A stretch of 64,000 nt of DNA, from NCBI RefSeq assembly GCF_014203545.1, contig NZ_JACHJG010000010.1:1-64000 (forward strand), given 5' to 3'. The translations under genes were made by a program, and so were the position numbers. Shown here in pieces: positions 25,603-34,303 of the stretch. A model generated the notes under the pieces. The model was not told the origin of the DNA. It searched no databases and saw only the letters and a program-made list of their open reading frames with translations. Origin of the DNA: Streptomyces netropsis (GTDB lineage Bacteria > Actinomycetota > Actinomycetes > Streptomycetales > Streptomycetaceae). Position 1 is the first letter of the stretch; each line of letters begins with the position of its first letter.

Positions 25603-26382
25603 CTATCCGAAGCGGCCCGAGATGTAGTCCTCCGTGGCCTGCACCGAGGGGTTGGAGAATATGCGCTCGGTGTCGTCGATCTCGACGAGCTTGCCCGGCT
25701 GGCCGACTCCCGCGAGGTTGAAGAACGCCGTACGGTCCGAGACACGGGCCGCCTGCTGCATGTTGTGCGTCACGATGACGATCGTGAAGCGCTCCTTCAG
25801 CTCCCCGATCAGGTCCTCGATGGCGAGGGTGGAGATCGGGTCCAGCGCCGAGCAGGGCTCGTCCATGAGCAGGACCTGCGGCTCGACGGCGATCGCGCGG
25901 GCGATGCACAGACGCTGCTGCTGGCCGCCGGAGAGGCCCGCTCCCGGCTTGTTCAGCCGGTCCTTGACCTCCTTCCAGAGGTTGGCGCCCTGGAGGGACT
26001 TCTCGACGATGCCGTCCAGCTCGGCCTTGCGGACGCGGCCGCCGTTGAGGCGGACCCCCGCGGCGACGTTGTCGTAGATCGACATGGTCGGGAAGGGGTT
26101 CGGCCGCTGGAAGACCATGCCGACCGTGCGGCGCACGGAGACCGGGTCCACGCCGGGGCCGTAGAGGTTCTCGTCGTCCAGCATCACCTTGCCCTCGACG
26201 CGGCCGCCGGGGGTGACCTCGTGCATGCGGTTCAGGGTGCGCAGGAAGGTGGACTTGCCGCAGCCGGAGGGGCCGATGAAGGCCGTCACGGAGCGGGGTT
26301 CGACGGTCATCGAGATGTCCTCGATGGCCTTGTGGTTGCCGTAGTAGGCGTTCAGGCCGCCGACGTCGATGCGCTTGGCCAT
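25603..26382 (-). CDS. pstB: Phosphate ABC transporter ATP-binding protein PstB
   Basis: The 259-residue ABC ATPase has Walker A GPSGCGKST (about 34-42), signature LSGGQQQR, Walker B VLLMDEPCSALDP and the H-loop IVIVTHNMQQAAR. The family motif FQRPNPFPTMSIYDNV is characteristic of PstB. It energises high-affinity phosphate import. ATG 26382 opens the conserved MAKRIDVGGLNAYYG; longer frames upstream overlap pstA. Last gene of pstSCAB, 26 nt after pstA. Confidence 0.97.
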   Translation of the reverse strand: MAKRIDVGGLNAYYGNHKAIEDISMTVEPRSVTAFIGPSGCGKSTFLRTLNRMHEVTPGGRVEGKVMLDDENLYGPGVDPVSVRRTVGMVFQRPNPFPTMSIYDNVAAGVRLNGGRVRKAELDGIVEKSLQGANLWKEVKDRLNKPGAGLSGGQQQRLCIARAIAVEPQVLLMDEPCSALDPISTLAIEDLIGELKERFTIVIVTHNMQQAARVSDRTAFFNLAGVGQPGKLVEIDDTERIFSNPSVQATEDYISGRFG

Positions 26383-26408
26383 GTGAATCAACTTCTTTCG
26401 TAACCGCG

Positions 26409-27485
26409 TCAGCGGCCGGTTTTCGGGGCCTTCCAGCGGGCGATGCCGCGGGCCACCAGGTTCAGGATCATGACGAAGGCGATGAGGACCAGGGCCGCTG
26501 CCCAGGCGCGGTCGTAGCTGGCCTCGTTGCCGGCCGCCCACTGCTCGTAGATGTAGTACGGCAGGGAGGACTGGGCTCCGTCGAAGGGGTTGTTGTTGAT
26601 CACCTGGGAGCCGAACACCAGGAGCACGATCGGGGCGGTCTCACCGGCGATGCGGGCGACCGCGAGCATCACACCGGTGGCGATGCCGCCGATGGCGGTG
26701 GGCAGGACGACCTTGAGGATCGTGCGCCACTTGGGCACGCCCAGGGCGAGGGAGGCCTCGCGCAGCTCGTTGGGGACGAGCTTGAGCATCTCCTCGGTGG
26801 AGCGGACGACCACGGGCATCATCAGGATCGACAGGGCCATCGAACCGGCGAAGCCGGAGTAGCCGAAGTCGAGCATGATGATCCAGAAGCTGAGGATGAA
26901 CAGACCCGCGACGATCGACGGGATGCCCGTCATGACGTCCACGAAGAACGTGACGGCCTTCGCGAGCCGGCCGCGCCCGTACTCCACCAGGTAGATGGCG
27001 GTCAGCAGGCCGATCGGGGCCGAGATGGCGGTGGCGATGCCGACCTGCTCCAGGGTGCCGATGATCGCGTGGTAGACGCCGCCACCGGGCTGGATGGTCA
27101 GGACACCGGACATCGAGTGGGAGAGGAAGCCGCCGTCGAGGACCTTGGAGCCCCGGGCGACGGTCTCCCAGACCAGGGAGATCAGCGGGACGACGGCGAG
27201 CAGGAAGCAGACCCACACCAGGCTGGTGGCGAGGCGGTCCTTGGCCTGCCGGCGGCCCTCGACACGGGCGGCGAGGGCGTACATCCCGACGACGAAGAGC
27301 AGCCCGGCGATCAGGCCCCACTGGATCCGGCTGCCGAGCCCGGCGCCGATGCCGATGCCGACGGCCACGGCGGCCGCGCCGAGCGCGAGGGCCGGCGGGG
27401 TCCAGCGCGGCAGGCGGGGCTGGCGCAGGGTGTACGGGCGCGGGGCGCCGTCGGCGACCGGCGGCTTGTCCATGGTCACGCTCAT
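26409..27485 (-). CDS. pstA: Phosphate ABC transporter permease PstA
   Basis: The 358-residue inner-membrane permease has about eight hydrophobic segments. The N-terminal 90 residues form an extended region with two extra helices, common in actinobacteria. The EAA-type cytoplasmic loop ELREASLALGVPKWRTILKV and the PstA feature SYDRAWAAALVLIAFVMILN are visible. Its ATG overlaps the pstC stop (ATGA), indicating translational coupling. Confidence 0.95.
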   Translation of the reverse strand: MSVTMDKPPVADGAPRPYTLRQPRLPRWTPPALALGAAAVAVGIGIGAGLGSRIQWGLIAGLLFVVGMYALAARVEGRRQAKDRLATSLVWVCFLLAVVPLISLVWETVARGSKVLDGGFLSHSMSGVLTIQPGGGVYHAIIGTLEQVGIATAISAPIGLLTAIYLVEYGRGRLAKAVTFFVDVMTGIPSIVAGLFILSFWIIMLDFGYSGFAGSMALSILMMPVVVRSTEEMLKLVPNELREASLALGVPKWRTILKVVLPTAIGGIATGVMLAVARIAGETAPIVLLVFGSQVINNNPFDGAQSSLPYYIYEQWAAGNEASYDRAWAAALVLIAFVMILNLVARGIARWKAPKTGR

Positions 27486-28474
27486 GCCGTGTACTCCTTG
27501 CGGCGCGCGATGATCATCCGGGCGGCGCCGTTGACCAGCAGGGTCAGCACGAACAGCACCAGACCCGAGGCGATCAGGGCGTCCTTGCCGATCTCACCGG
27601 ACTCCTTGAAGCTGCTCGCGATGTTCTGAGCGAACGTTCCGCCACCCGGGTCGAGCAGGCTCGTGTTGATCAGGAAGCTCGGGGACAGGACGGTCGCGAC
27701 CGCCATCGTCTCGCCGAGGGCGCGGCCGAGGCCGAGCATCGAGGCGCTGATGACGCCCGAGCGGCCGAAGGGAAGGACCGACATCCGGATGACCTCCCAG
27801 CGCGTCGCGCCGAGCGCGAGCGCGGCCTCCTCGTTCATCCTCGGGGTCTGCAGGAAGACCTCGCGGCTGACGCTGGTGACGATCGGCAGGATCATGATCG
27901 CCAGCAGGATGCCGATGGTGAAGAGGGAGCGGGCGGCACCGTCGTGGTACGCGAAGATGCCGGTCCAGCCGAGGTAGTCGTTCAGCCAGCTGTAGAGGCC
28001 GCCGAGGTGCGGGACCAGGAACAGGGCGCCCCACAGGCCGTAGACGATGGACGGGACGGCGGCGAGCAGGTCGATGACGTAGCTCAGCGGCGTCGCGAGC
28101 TTGCGCGGCGCGTAGTGCGAGACGAAGAGCGCGACCCCGATGGCGACGGGCACGGCGATCAGCATCGCGATCAGCGAGCTGACGACGGTGCCGAAGGCCA
28201 GCACCGCGATGCCGAAGACCGGCGGGGTGGAGTTGGCGCTCCACTCGAAGGTGGTGAAGAAGTTGCCCTCGTTGTGCGAGAGGGCGTTCACGGCCCGCAC
28301 GGCGAGGAAGGCGGCGATCGCGGCCATGATCACCAGGAGCAGGATGCCGGAGCCGCGGGAGAACCCGAGGAAGATCCGGTCACCGGGGCGGGTGGCCGAC
28401 TTCGCCTGCTCGGCCGGGGCCGGGGCGCCTGACAAGGGCGGCGGGGCTGCTGAAGTTGCGGGAGTTATGTCCAT
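27482..28474 (-). CDS. pstC: Phosphate ABC transporter permease PstC
   Basis: The 330-residue permease has six to seven transmembrane helices. A cytoplasmic N-terminus is followed by FLGFSRGSGILLLVIMAAI, and the EAA loop is NEEAALALGATRWEVIRM. It pairs with PstA to form the phosphate channel. It is separated from pstS by 107 nt that contain a strong hairpin, which would let pstS transcripts exceed those of the permease genes. Confidence 0.95.
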   Translation of the reverse strand: MDITPATSAAPPPLSGAPAPAEQAKSATRPGDRIFLGFSRGSGILLLVIMAAIAAFLAVRAVNALSHNEGNFFTTFEWSANSTPPVFGIAVLAFGTVVSSLIAMLIAVPVAIGVALFVSHYAPRKLATPLSYVIDLLAAVPSIVYGLWGALFLVPHLGGLYSWLNDYLGWTGIFAYHDGAARSLFTIGILLAIMILPIVTSVSREVFLQTPRMNEEAALALGATRWEVIRMSVLPFGRSGVISASMLGLGRALGETMAVATVLSPSFLINTSLLDPGGGTFAQNIASSFKESGEIGKDALIASGLVLFVLTLLVNGAARMIIARRKEYTA

Positions 28475-28542
28475 TTTGTATCCACGGGTTCTCCGGTCTG
28501 CGGAGCCGGCTTCGGCTCCTGGCGCGGCGGTGCACCGGATGA

Positions 28543-28576
28543 TGCGGCCGGCCCCCGGGAGCGAGGGCCGGCCGCA
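28543..28576 (-). terminator. Hairpin between pstS and pstC (attenuator/processing site)
   Basis: TGCGGCCGGCCC and GGGCCGGCCGCA form a perfect 12-bp stem with a 10-nt loop, starting 6 nt after the pstS stop codon. Within an operon such a structure normally gives partial termination or protects the upstream mRNA, fitting the need for excess binding protein. Confidence 0.75.
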
Positions 28577-28581
28577 CCTGG

Positions 28582-29712
28582 TCAGGAGAGGCTCGCGACG
28601 TTCTCGCGGACCTTCGTCGCGATCTCGGCGGGGAGCGGGGCGTAGCCCATCTCCTTGAGGACGGCCTGGCCGTCCTCGCTCGCGATGTAGGTCAGGAAGG
28701 ACTTGGTGGCGGGCAGGGTCTCGGCCTTGTTGCCCTTGTCACCGACGACCTCGTACGTCACCAGGGTGATCGGGTAGGCGCCGTCGGCCTTGGTGGCGTA
28801 GTTGAGCTTGAGCGCGAGGTCCTTGCCGGTGCCGACGATCTTCGCCTCGGCGATGGCCTTCGACGCGTTGTCGGAGCTGGCCTCGACCGGGGCGGAGGCT
28901 CCGGTGTTGAGCTTCACCGTCTTGATCGAGTTGGCGGTGGCGTAGGAGAGCTCGAAGTACGAGATCGCGCCCGCGGTCTGCTTGACCTGCGAGGACACAC
29001 CGGCCGAGCCGTCGGCGGACTGGCCGCCCTTGGCCTTCCACGCCTTGGCGGGCTCGTACGGCCACGACTTGTCGGCGGTGGCCTTGAGGTACTTGGTGAA
29101 GTTGTCCGTGGTGCCCGACTCGTCCGAGCGGTGGAACGCCTGGATCTTGAGGTCGGGGAGCTTGGCGCCCGGGTTGAGCTTCTTGATCGCCTCGTCGTTC
29201 CACTTCTCGATCTTCGAGTCGAAGATCTTGGCGAGGGTGTCCGCGTCCAGGACCAGGTTGTCCACGCCGGGGACGTGGTAGCCGATGGCGATCGGGCCGC
29301 CGAGCAGCGGGAGGTTGATGCCCTGGCCACCCTTGACGACCTGCTTGGACTTCGTGACCTCCTCCGGCTTGAGCGCCGAGTCGGAGCCCGCGAAGGCGGT
29401 CTTGCCCTGGAGGAACTCCTGGATGCCCGCGCCCGAGCCGGTGGGCTTGTAGTTGATCTGCACGTCCTTGCAGGCCGCCATGTAGTTCTTGACCCACAGG
29501 TCCATGGCGTTCTTCTGCGCGGACGAGCCCGAGGCCAGCAGCTGGCCCTTGCCCTCGCACTTGATCTTGCCGGCACCCTGCGTGTTGCCCCCGCCGGTGG
29601 AGCCGCCGCCGCTGTTGTCGTCCGAGCCGCACGCGGTGAGTACCAGGGCACCGGAAACGGCGATGGCGCCGAGGGCGACTGCGCGGAGTCGGTTCTTACG
29701 CTGAAGCTTCAC
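28582..29712 (-). CDS. pstS: Phosphate-binding lipoprotein PstS
   Basis: The 376-residue lipoprotein has the signal RLRAVALGAIAVSGALVLTAC with lipobox LTAC, then a Ser/Gly linker and the phosphate-binding fold (GSSAQKNAMDLWV, KPTGSGAGIQEFLQG, HRSDESGTTDNFTKY). GTG 29712 (VKLQRKN) was chosen because AAAGGA lies about 9 nt upstream and the signal peptide starts there. The frame extends to 29883, but the extra residues are not signal-like. It delivers phosphate to PstCAB and is controlled by the PHO box at 29907-29950. Confidence 0.96.
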   Translation of the reverse strand: MKLQRKNRLRAVALGAIAVSGALVLTACGSDDNSGGGSTGGGNTQGAGKIKCEGKGQLLASGSSAQKNAMDLWVKNYMAACKDVQINYKPTGSGAGIQEFLQGKTAFAGSDSALKPEEVTKSKQVVKGGQGINLPLLGGPIAIGYHVPGVDNLVLDADTLAKIFDSKIEKWNDEAIKKLNPGAKLPDLKIQAFHRSDESGTTDNFTKYLKATADKSWPYEPAKAWKAKGGQSADGSAGVSSQVKQTAGAISYFELSYATANSIKTVKLNTGASAPVEASSDNASKAIAEAKIVGTGKDLALKLNYATKADGAYPITLVTYEVVGDKGNKAETLPATKSFLTYIASEDGQAVLKEMGYAPLPAEIATKVRENVASLS

Positions 29713-29906
29713 TTTCGGGTGTTCCTTTCGGGAGCCGCCGCGAGGCGGCGTGCGAGAGGTCGGTGGTGCTGTTCCGCTGAGCGGCCAGCCGGCCTGCCCC
29801 GTAGCTGATTCTGGGGTCTGACCTGCTGATTCATCGTGTTCGGCGGTACGGGGGCGGCCCTTGTTCGGCCGTTCGGCTCGCACCTTCCACGGTCGAAATT
29901 AGGCAG

Positions 29907-29950
29907 AACAGGTGAAGCGGTCGATGGGGAAGAGTGAACGGGAGGTGAAC
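29907..29950 (-). promoter_or_regulatory. PHO box (PhoP operator) of pstS
   Basis: On the minus strand four consecutive 11-nt units are visible: GTTCACCTCCC, GTTCACTCTTC, CCCATCGACCG and CTTCACCTGTT. The first two and the last match the Streptomyces PHO-box direct-repeat consensus; the third is degenerate. It lies about 195-240 nt upstream of the pstS start codon and about 150 nt from the divergent NlpC/P60 gene. Confidence 0.9.
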
Positions 29951-30100
29951 CTCGGCCGTCAGTGTGGTGGCCCTGACCGGGGGGCCGGTTTCCGGCCGAG
30001 TCCGTGAGAGATCTCTATCGGTTTTCGATCCTCCGTGGCACCATCCGTTCCTCGTGTGACGGCATGTCAGGCGTGGGGGCGGAAGTCGCGGAGGTGTCCT

Positions 30101-31231
30101 GTGAGGCGGAACGGCGGCGTGGTCGCGGGGGCGACGGTTGGTCGTACGGGCTCGGTGGCGGTTTTCGGCCACACCCGAGGCAGACGTACGGCCGTGGCGA
30201 CCGCGCTCGTGTGCGCGGTCGTGACGGGCATGATCGTCACGCCGGGCGTGGCGTACGCGGACCCCAGCCCCCCGCAACGGAGCCTGGAGGACGTCCACAG
30301 GGAAGTGGAAGACCTCTACCGCAAGGCGGAGGCGGCCACGGACGCCTACAACGCGGCGAGCGAGGCGCAGTCCCGCCAGGAGAAGTCGATCGTCGAGATC
30401 GCCCGCTCGGTGACCGCGGCCCAGGAACGCATGGCCCGCCTCAAGAACCAGGCCGGAGCCCTGGCCCGCTCCCAGTACCGCGCCGGCGGCATGCCGGACG
30501 GCGCCCGGCTCTTCTTCGACGCCTCACCCGACTCCTTCCTCGACGGCGTCTCCCTCGCCCACAAGGGCGAGCAGGCCACCCGCGGACTCCTCGCCCAGGT
30601 CGCGGTCACCCAGAAGAAGCTCGACGGCTACGCGAAGGCCGCCGACGAGCGCTGGAAGAAGCTCGACGGCGAGCGGAAGAAGAAAGAGGACGCGAAGAAG
30701 GAGGTCGAGACCCGCCTCAAGGACGCCAAGCGGCTCGAGGAGCGGCTGGAGGAGAAGGAACGGGAGCGGCTGCGCCGGATCGAGGAGGAGCGCGCCCGGG
30801 AGGCCCAGCGCCAGTGGCTCGCCTCCGAGCCCGTGAAGAGCGTCACTCTCAAGGAGGCGGGCGCGGGTACGAGCGCCTCGACCACGGAGGGTGGCCGAGC
30901 GGTCGCCTTCGCGACGGCGCAGATCGGCAAGAACTACGTCTGGGGCGCGGTGGGCCCGGACACGTTCGACTGCTCCGGCCTGACCCTCAGGGCCTGGGAG
31001 GCCGCCGGGCGGGCGATCCCCCGCACGTCACAGGAGCAGTGGCGCCTGCTCCCGAAGGTCGACATCAAGGACATGCGCCCCGGCGACCTGGTCATTTACT
31101 TCAAGGACGCCAGCCATGTGGCCATGTACGTGGGCGACGGCACGATGGTGCACGCGCCGCGGCCCGGCCGGCAGGTGACGTTGGCCGGAGCGGGGTCCAT
31201 GCCGATCCTGGGCGTGGTGCGGCCGGGGTAG
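30101..31231 (+). CDS. Secreted NlpC/P60 peptidoglycan endopeptidase with coiled coil
   Basis: The 376-residue exported enzyme (RIP/CwlO type) has a basic N-terminus and signal peptide ending near VAYADP (about residue 53). A long charged coiled coil (about 60-255, rich in ERLEEKERERLRRIEEE-type heptads) leads to a C-terminal NlpC/P60 domain with Cys in FDCSGLT and His in ASHVAMYVG. It should cleave D-Glu-meso-DAP bonds. GTG 30101 was chosen for GGAGGT 5 nt upstream. It is divergent from pstS across the PHO box, so phosphate control is possible. Confidence 0.9.
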   Translation: MRRNGGVVAGATVGRTGSVAVFGHTRGRRTAVATALVCAVVTGMIVTPGVAYADPSPPQRSLEDVHREVEDLYRKAEAATDAYNAASEAQSRQEKSIVEIARSVTAAQERMARLKNQAGALARSQYRAGGMPDGARLFFDASPDSFLDGVSLAHKGEQATRGLLAQVAVTQKKLDGYAKAADERWKKLDGERKKKEDAKKEVETRLKDAKRLEERLEEKERERLRRIEEERAREAQRQWLASEPVKSVTLKEAGAGTSASTTEGGRAVAFATAQIGKNYVWGAVGPDTFDCSGLTLRAWEAAGRAIPRTSQEQWRLLPKVDIKDMRPGDLVIYFKDASHVAMYVGDGTMVHAPRPGRQVTLAGAGSMPILGVVRPG

Positions 31232-31612
31232 TGGGGGGGGACCCACGGGTCTTTTCTTTCCCCCCCACCGGCAGGAGGGGGCGGGTCGGAGGGGGCCTTG
31301 TGCGGGGCGTAAGGCGAAGCGGCCCCACACAAGGCCCCTGGAGGCCCGACACCGACCTGTCACGGCCCCGCGCAGCGGACACGGCCCCGCGCCAGCGGAA
31401 ACGGCCCCGCGCCAGCGGAAACGGTGCCGCGCCAGCGGAAACGGTGCCGCACCCGGCAACGGTCAAAGCCCCCGCGCAGCGGAAACGGTGCCGCACCCGG
31501 CAACGGTCAAAGCTCCCGCGCCAGCGGAAACGGTGCCGCACCCGGCAACCGTCAAAGCCCCCGCGCAGCGGACCCGGCAAAGGTCAAAGCCCCGCGCAGC
31601 GGAAACGTGACC
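31232..31612. repeat. Composite hairpin and tandem-repeat element, copy 1
   Basis: A long hairpin (31292-31338, arms GGGGCCTTGTG and CACAAGGCCCC) surrounds a loop containing GTAAGGCGAAGC. It is followed by five to six imperfect repeats of about 45 nt built on GCGCAGCGGAAACGGTG, CCGCACCCGGCAACGG and TCAAAGCCCC. The same element in inverted form lies at 52311-52634. No gene is apparent here. Confidence 0.8.
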
Positions 31613-31680
31613 GGGGCCACGTCCACCTGACGGACGGCAAGTCCCCCCGCCGCGTGATGTTTGTCATTGGTCGTTTCGCC

Positions 31681-31706
31681 CCCCGCACGCCAAATGCCAT
31701 GCGGGG
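31681..31706. promoter_or_regulatory. Inverted repeat upstream of REC-PP2C gene
   Basis: CCCCGCA and TGCGGGG are separated by 12 nt, about 130 nt upstream of the start at 31836. It may be an operator or a small terminator. The surrounding 31640-31740 is less GC-rich and carries two TCATTGG copies, so the promoter of the downstream gene is probably here. Confidence 0.4.
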
Positions 31707-31835
31707 CAAGGCATATGACAGCGGTCATTGGCTCCGTGCCATTCCGTTGGCCCAAGCCTTGCCGCTAGGGTCGCGTTCGGCGCCCGCCGGTCGGTGGGCG
31801 CTGTGCCCTCGGGGGGTGGGAAGGAAGCCGAAACG

Positions 31836-33059
31836 ATGCCCGTACCCGCGCCGAGCCCGGCGGAGCAGCCCGCCGTGCTGCCCGACGGCGGGCTGACCCT
31901 GCTCGTGATCGAGGACGACCCCGGCGGGTCGCTGTCGTTCACCGAGCTGCAGGGCACGGCGGGCAAGCCGGTCCGGGTCCGTACGGCCCGTAATCTCACC
32001 GAGGCCGAGCGGCTGCTCACCGACGACGTGCAGTGCATCCTGCTCGATCTGGACCTGGCGGGCGTGGAGTGCCTGCCGGGGGAGACCGACGACGGGTTCG
32101 AGACGCTGCGCGCGGTGCTGGGGCTCGCGCCGCGCCAGGCCGTGCTCGCGCTCATTCCCGAAGGGGACGCCGAGCGTGCGGCGGAGGCCGTGCGGGTCGG
32201 GGCGCAGGACTATCTCTTCCGCGACGAACTCGACGCGCGGGTGCTCAGCCGGGCCATTCGCTACGCGGTGGAGCGCAAGCGCGCGGATCTCGCGCAGTGG
32301 CAGCTCACCGAGTCGCGGCTGACCGCGCAGGAGAACGCCCGGCTCGAGCGCGGCCTGCTGCCGACGCCGCTGCTGGCGGGTTCCGATCTGCGGTTCGCCG
32401 CCCGCTACCGGCCGGGCCGCAGCCGGGCGCTGCTCGGTGGTGACTTCTACGACACGGTCCGTACCCCCGACGGCACGGTGCACGCGATGATCGGCGACGT
32501 CTGCGGCCACGGCCCGGACGAGGCGGCGCTCGGTGTGGAACTCCGCATCGCGTGGCGCGCGTTGACGCTGGCCGGGCTGTCGGGCGACGAACTGCTGTCC
32601 ACGCTCCAGCAGGTGCTGGAGTACGAGCGCGCGGACGAGGAGATCTTCGCGACGCTGTGCACGGTCGACATAGCGCCGGACGGCCGACGGGCCGGGCTGT
32701 GCCTGGCCGGACACCCGGCCCCGCTGGTGGTCCGCTCCGGGCACGCACCGCATCTGCTTCCGCAGGAGGACGGCGGTCCGGCGCTGGGTCTGCTGCCGCG
32801 CGCCCGCTGGCCCCGCCGACAGGTCGAACTCGGCGGCGCCTGGAGCCTGATGATGTACACCGACGGCCTGATCGAGGGCCGGGTCGGCGAGGGGACGCAG
32901 CGGCTCGGCCAGGAGGGCGTGGTGGAGTTGATCACCCGCCAGGTCAAGGAGGGGCTGCGCGGTGAGGATCTGCTGGACGCGGCCGTGACGGAGGTGCGGG
33001 CGCTGAACGGCGGCGAGTTGACGGACGACCTGGCGGTGCTGCTGCTCGACTGGGGCTAG
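31836..33059 (+). CDS. Response-regulator-fused PP2C (SpoIIE-type) phosphatase
   Basis: The 407-residue cytosolic protein has a receiver domain (about 18-150) with acidic pair EDD and putative acceptor Asp in ILLDLDLAG, then a short coiled-coil linker (YAVERKRADLAQWQL). A PP2C_2/SpoIIE domain (about 190-405) follows with GGDFYDT, MIGDVCGHGPDEA, LCLAGHPAPLV, MMYTDGLIEG and LTDDLAVLLLD, so all metal-binding Asp residues are present. Such proteins dephosphorylate anti-anti-sigma factors in response to a phosphorelay. No dedicated kinase is adjacent. ATG 31836 follows AAGGAAG. Confidence 0.92.
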   Translation: MPVPAPSPAEQPAVLPDGGLTLLVIEDDPGGSLSFTELQGTAGKPVRVRTARNLTEAERLLTDDVQCILLDLDLAGVECLPGETDDGFETLRAVLGLAPRQAVLALIPEGDAERAAEAVRVGAQDYLFRDELDARVLSRAIRYAVERKRADLAQWQLTESRLTAQENARLERGLLPTPLLAGSDLRFAARYRPGRSRALLGGDFYDTVRTPDGTVHAMIGDVCGHGPDEAALGVELRIAWRALTLAGLSGDELLSTLQQVLEYERADEEIFATLCTVDIAPDGRRAGLCLAGHPAPLVVRSGHAPHLLPQEDGGPALGLLPRARWPRRQVELGGAWSLMMYTDGLIEGRVGEGTQRLGQEGVVELITRQVKEGLRGEDLLDAAVTEVRALNGGELTDDLAVLLLDWG

Positions 33060-33206
33060 GCCCCGACCGGGCGTGTCCGCGACGTCGCGCCGCCCGCCCG
33101 CCCTAAGAGCGTGACCCGTGAGGCCGGTGCGTGCGATCGCGAGGCGTACGGCAGCCCTTGTGCCGGGCGTGCGCGAGGGTAGCCCGCGAAGATCGACCGG
33201 ACGCGC

Positions 33207-33599
33207 CTAGCGCCTGCCGTACGGGCCGCCCCCGCCGCCGCGGGGCTTGGGCCAGCTGCGACGGCCGTTGATCTGCTTGAGGGACGCGCGGACGTCCACG
33301 TAGTAGACGATGGTGGCGATGAGGCCGGCGAGGATGAGCAGGAACCCCAGCCGGCCGAAGACCCCCGCCAGCGAGGCCCATCCGCCGCCCAGGTAGCGGG
33401 CGGACGGCAGCCCGGAGACGAGGGCGGCGAGGGCCGTGACGACGATCCAGAACCGCTTGGTCTGCTTGCCGATCGCGCGGAAGGCGTCCTCGCGGGTGGT
33501 CGCGGCGTCGACGACCGCGGCCAGGGCGAACAGGCATAGCACGCGGGGAAGCCATTCCCCGAGCCAGTCCAGTGCGCTGCCGAACCCGTCCACCAACAC
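33207..33599 (-). CDS. DUF2516-family membrane protein
   Basis: The 130-residue protein has an N-terminal helix, a conserved cytoplasmic stretch (TTREDAFRAIGKQTKRFW) and two further helices, ending in a Gly/Arg-rich tail. This matches the actinobacterial DUF2516 family. GTG 33599 was chosen because AGGTGA lies 5 nt upstream; GTG 33608 is the alternative. It follows the HbhA-like and XRE genes in the same order as Rv0474-Rv0475-Rv0476 of Mycobacterium tuberculosis. Function unknown. Confidence 0.82.
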   Translation of the reverse strand: MLVDGFGSALDWLGEWLPRVLCLFALAAVVDAATTREDAFRAIGKQTKRFWIVVTALAALVSGLPSARYLGGGWASLAGVFGRLGFLLILAGLIATIVYYVDVRASLKQINGRRSWPKPRGGGGGPYGRR

Positions 33600-33701
33600 G
33601 CGGCTCACCTCAAGGTCGTTTCATCGCGGACGCTTGCGCGCCACCGTACCCGGAGAACGGTCCGGGCACGCGGCACGCGCCCCCGGACCGCTGTGGAGCG
33701 C

Positions 33702-34286
33702 CTACTCGCCGGTCTTGGGGTCGGCCTTCTTCGCGGCGGGCTTGCGGGCGGTGGTCTTCTTCGCGGCGGGCTTGGCGTCGTCCTGGGCCGCGGCGTCGGA
33801 GTCCTGCGCGGTCTCGGTCTGCTCGCCCTTGGCGGCCTGGCCGTCGGTCTGCGGCTCGCTGTCCGGCTCGATGGCCACGGCGATCTCCGCGACCTCCTCG
33901 GCGGCCTCGCCGCGCCAGGTCTTCACGGCTCCGCGGCCGCGGTCGGCCAGCTGCTCGAACTTCTCACCGGCGGCGGCCGCGAGGCCGACGGCCTGCCCGA
34001 CGCCCTGGAGCGTCAGGTCCTGCGCGGTCTGGCCCAGCTTCTTCAGATCGGCGTCGAAGGTCCCGATGATCTCGGTGAACTTGGTGCTCACCGTGGTCTG
34101 CACCTCCTTGGCCTGCTGCGTCACCTTCTCCTGGACGGCCTTGGGGTCGGTCTTGCGCAGCTTCTCGATGCGCTCGGGCGCCTCGGTGACGAGCTGCCCG
34201 AGCTTCTCGGCGGTCAGATCGGCCGCGCCGGCCGCGGCGTAGGCGGTGTCGGTGGCGGCCTTGCGGATGTCTTGGGCGATGGCCAT
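33702..34286 (-). CDS. HbhA-like helical protein with Lys/Ala-rich tail
   Basis: The 194-residue protein is almost entirely helical: an amphipathic/coiled-coil body (1-125), an acidic linker, and a C-terminal AAKK-type basic tail (AAKKTTARKPAAKKADPK). This is the layout of mycobacterial heparin-binding haemagglutinin. In a saprophyte the tail more likely binds lipids, polyphosphate, nucleic acid or wall polymers. It lies 17 nt after the XRE regulator gene, so it is probably in the same operon. Confidence 0.82.
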   Translation of the reverse strand: MAIAQDIRKAATDTAYAAAGAADLTAEKLGQLVTEAPERIEKLRKTDPKAVQEKVTQQAKEVQTTVSTKFTEIIGTFDADLKKLGQTAQDLTLQGVGQAVGLAAAAGEKFEQLADRGRGAVKTWRGEAAEEVAEIAVAIEPDSEPQTDGQAAKGEQTETAQDSDAAAQDDAKPAAKKTTARKPAAKKADPKTGE

Positions 34287-34303
34287 GGCGATGGTCTCCC
34301 GGA

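Noticed and set aside
29951..30100. ydaO-type c-di-AMP riboswitch before the NlpC/P60 gene
   Set aside because: Streptomyces wall-hydrolase genes sometimes carry one, but I could not find the conserved riboswitch core segments in this leader.
31370..31612. CRISPR-like look of the repeated GCGCAGCGGAAACGG units
   Set aside because: Units are directly adjacent with no unique equal-length spacers, and no cas gene is present.
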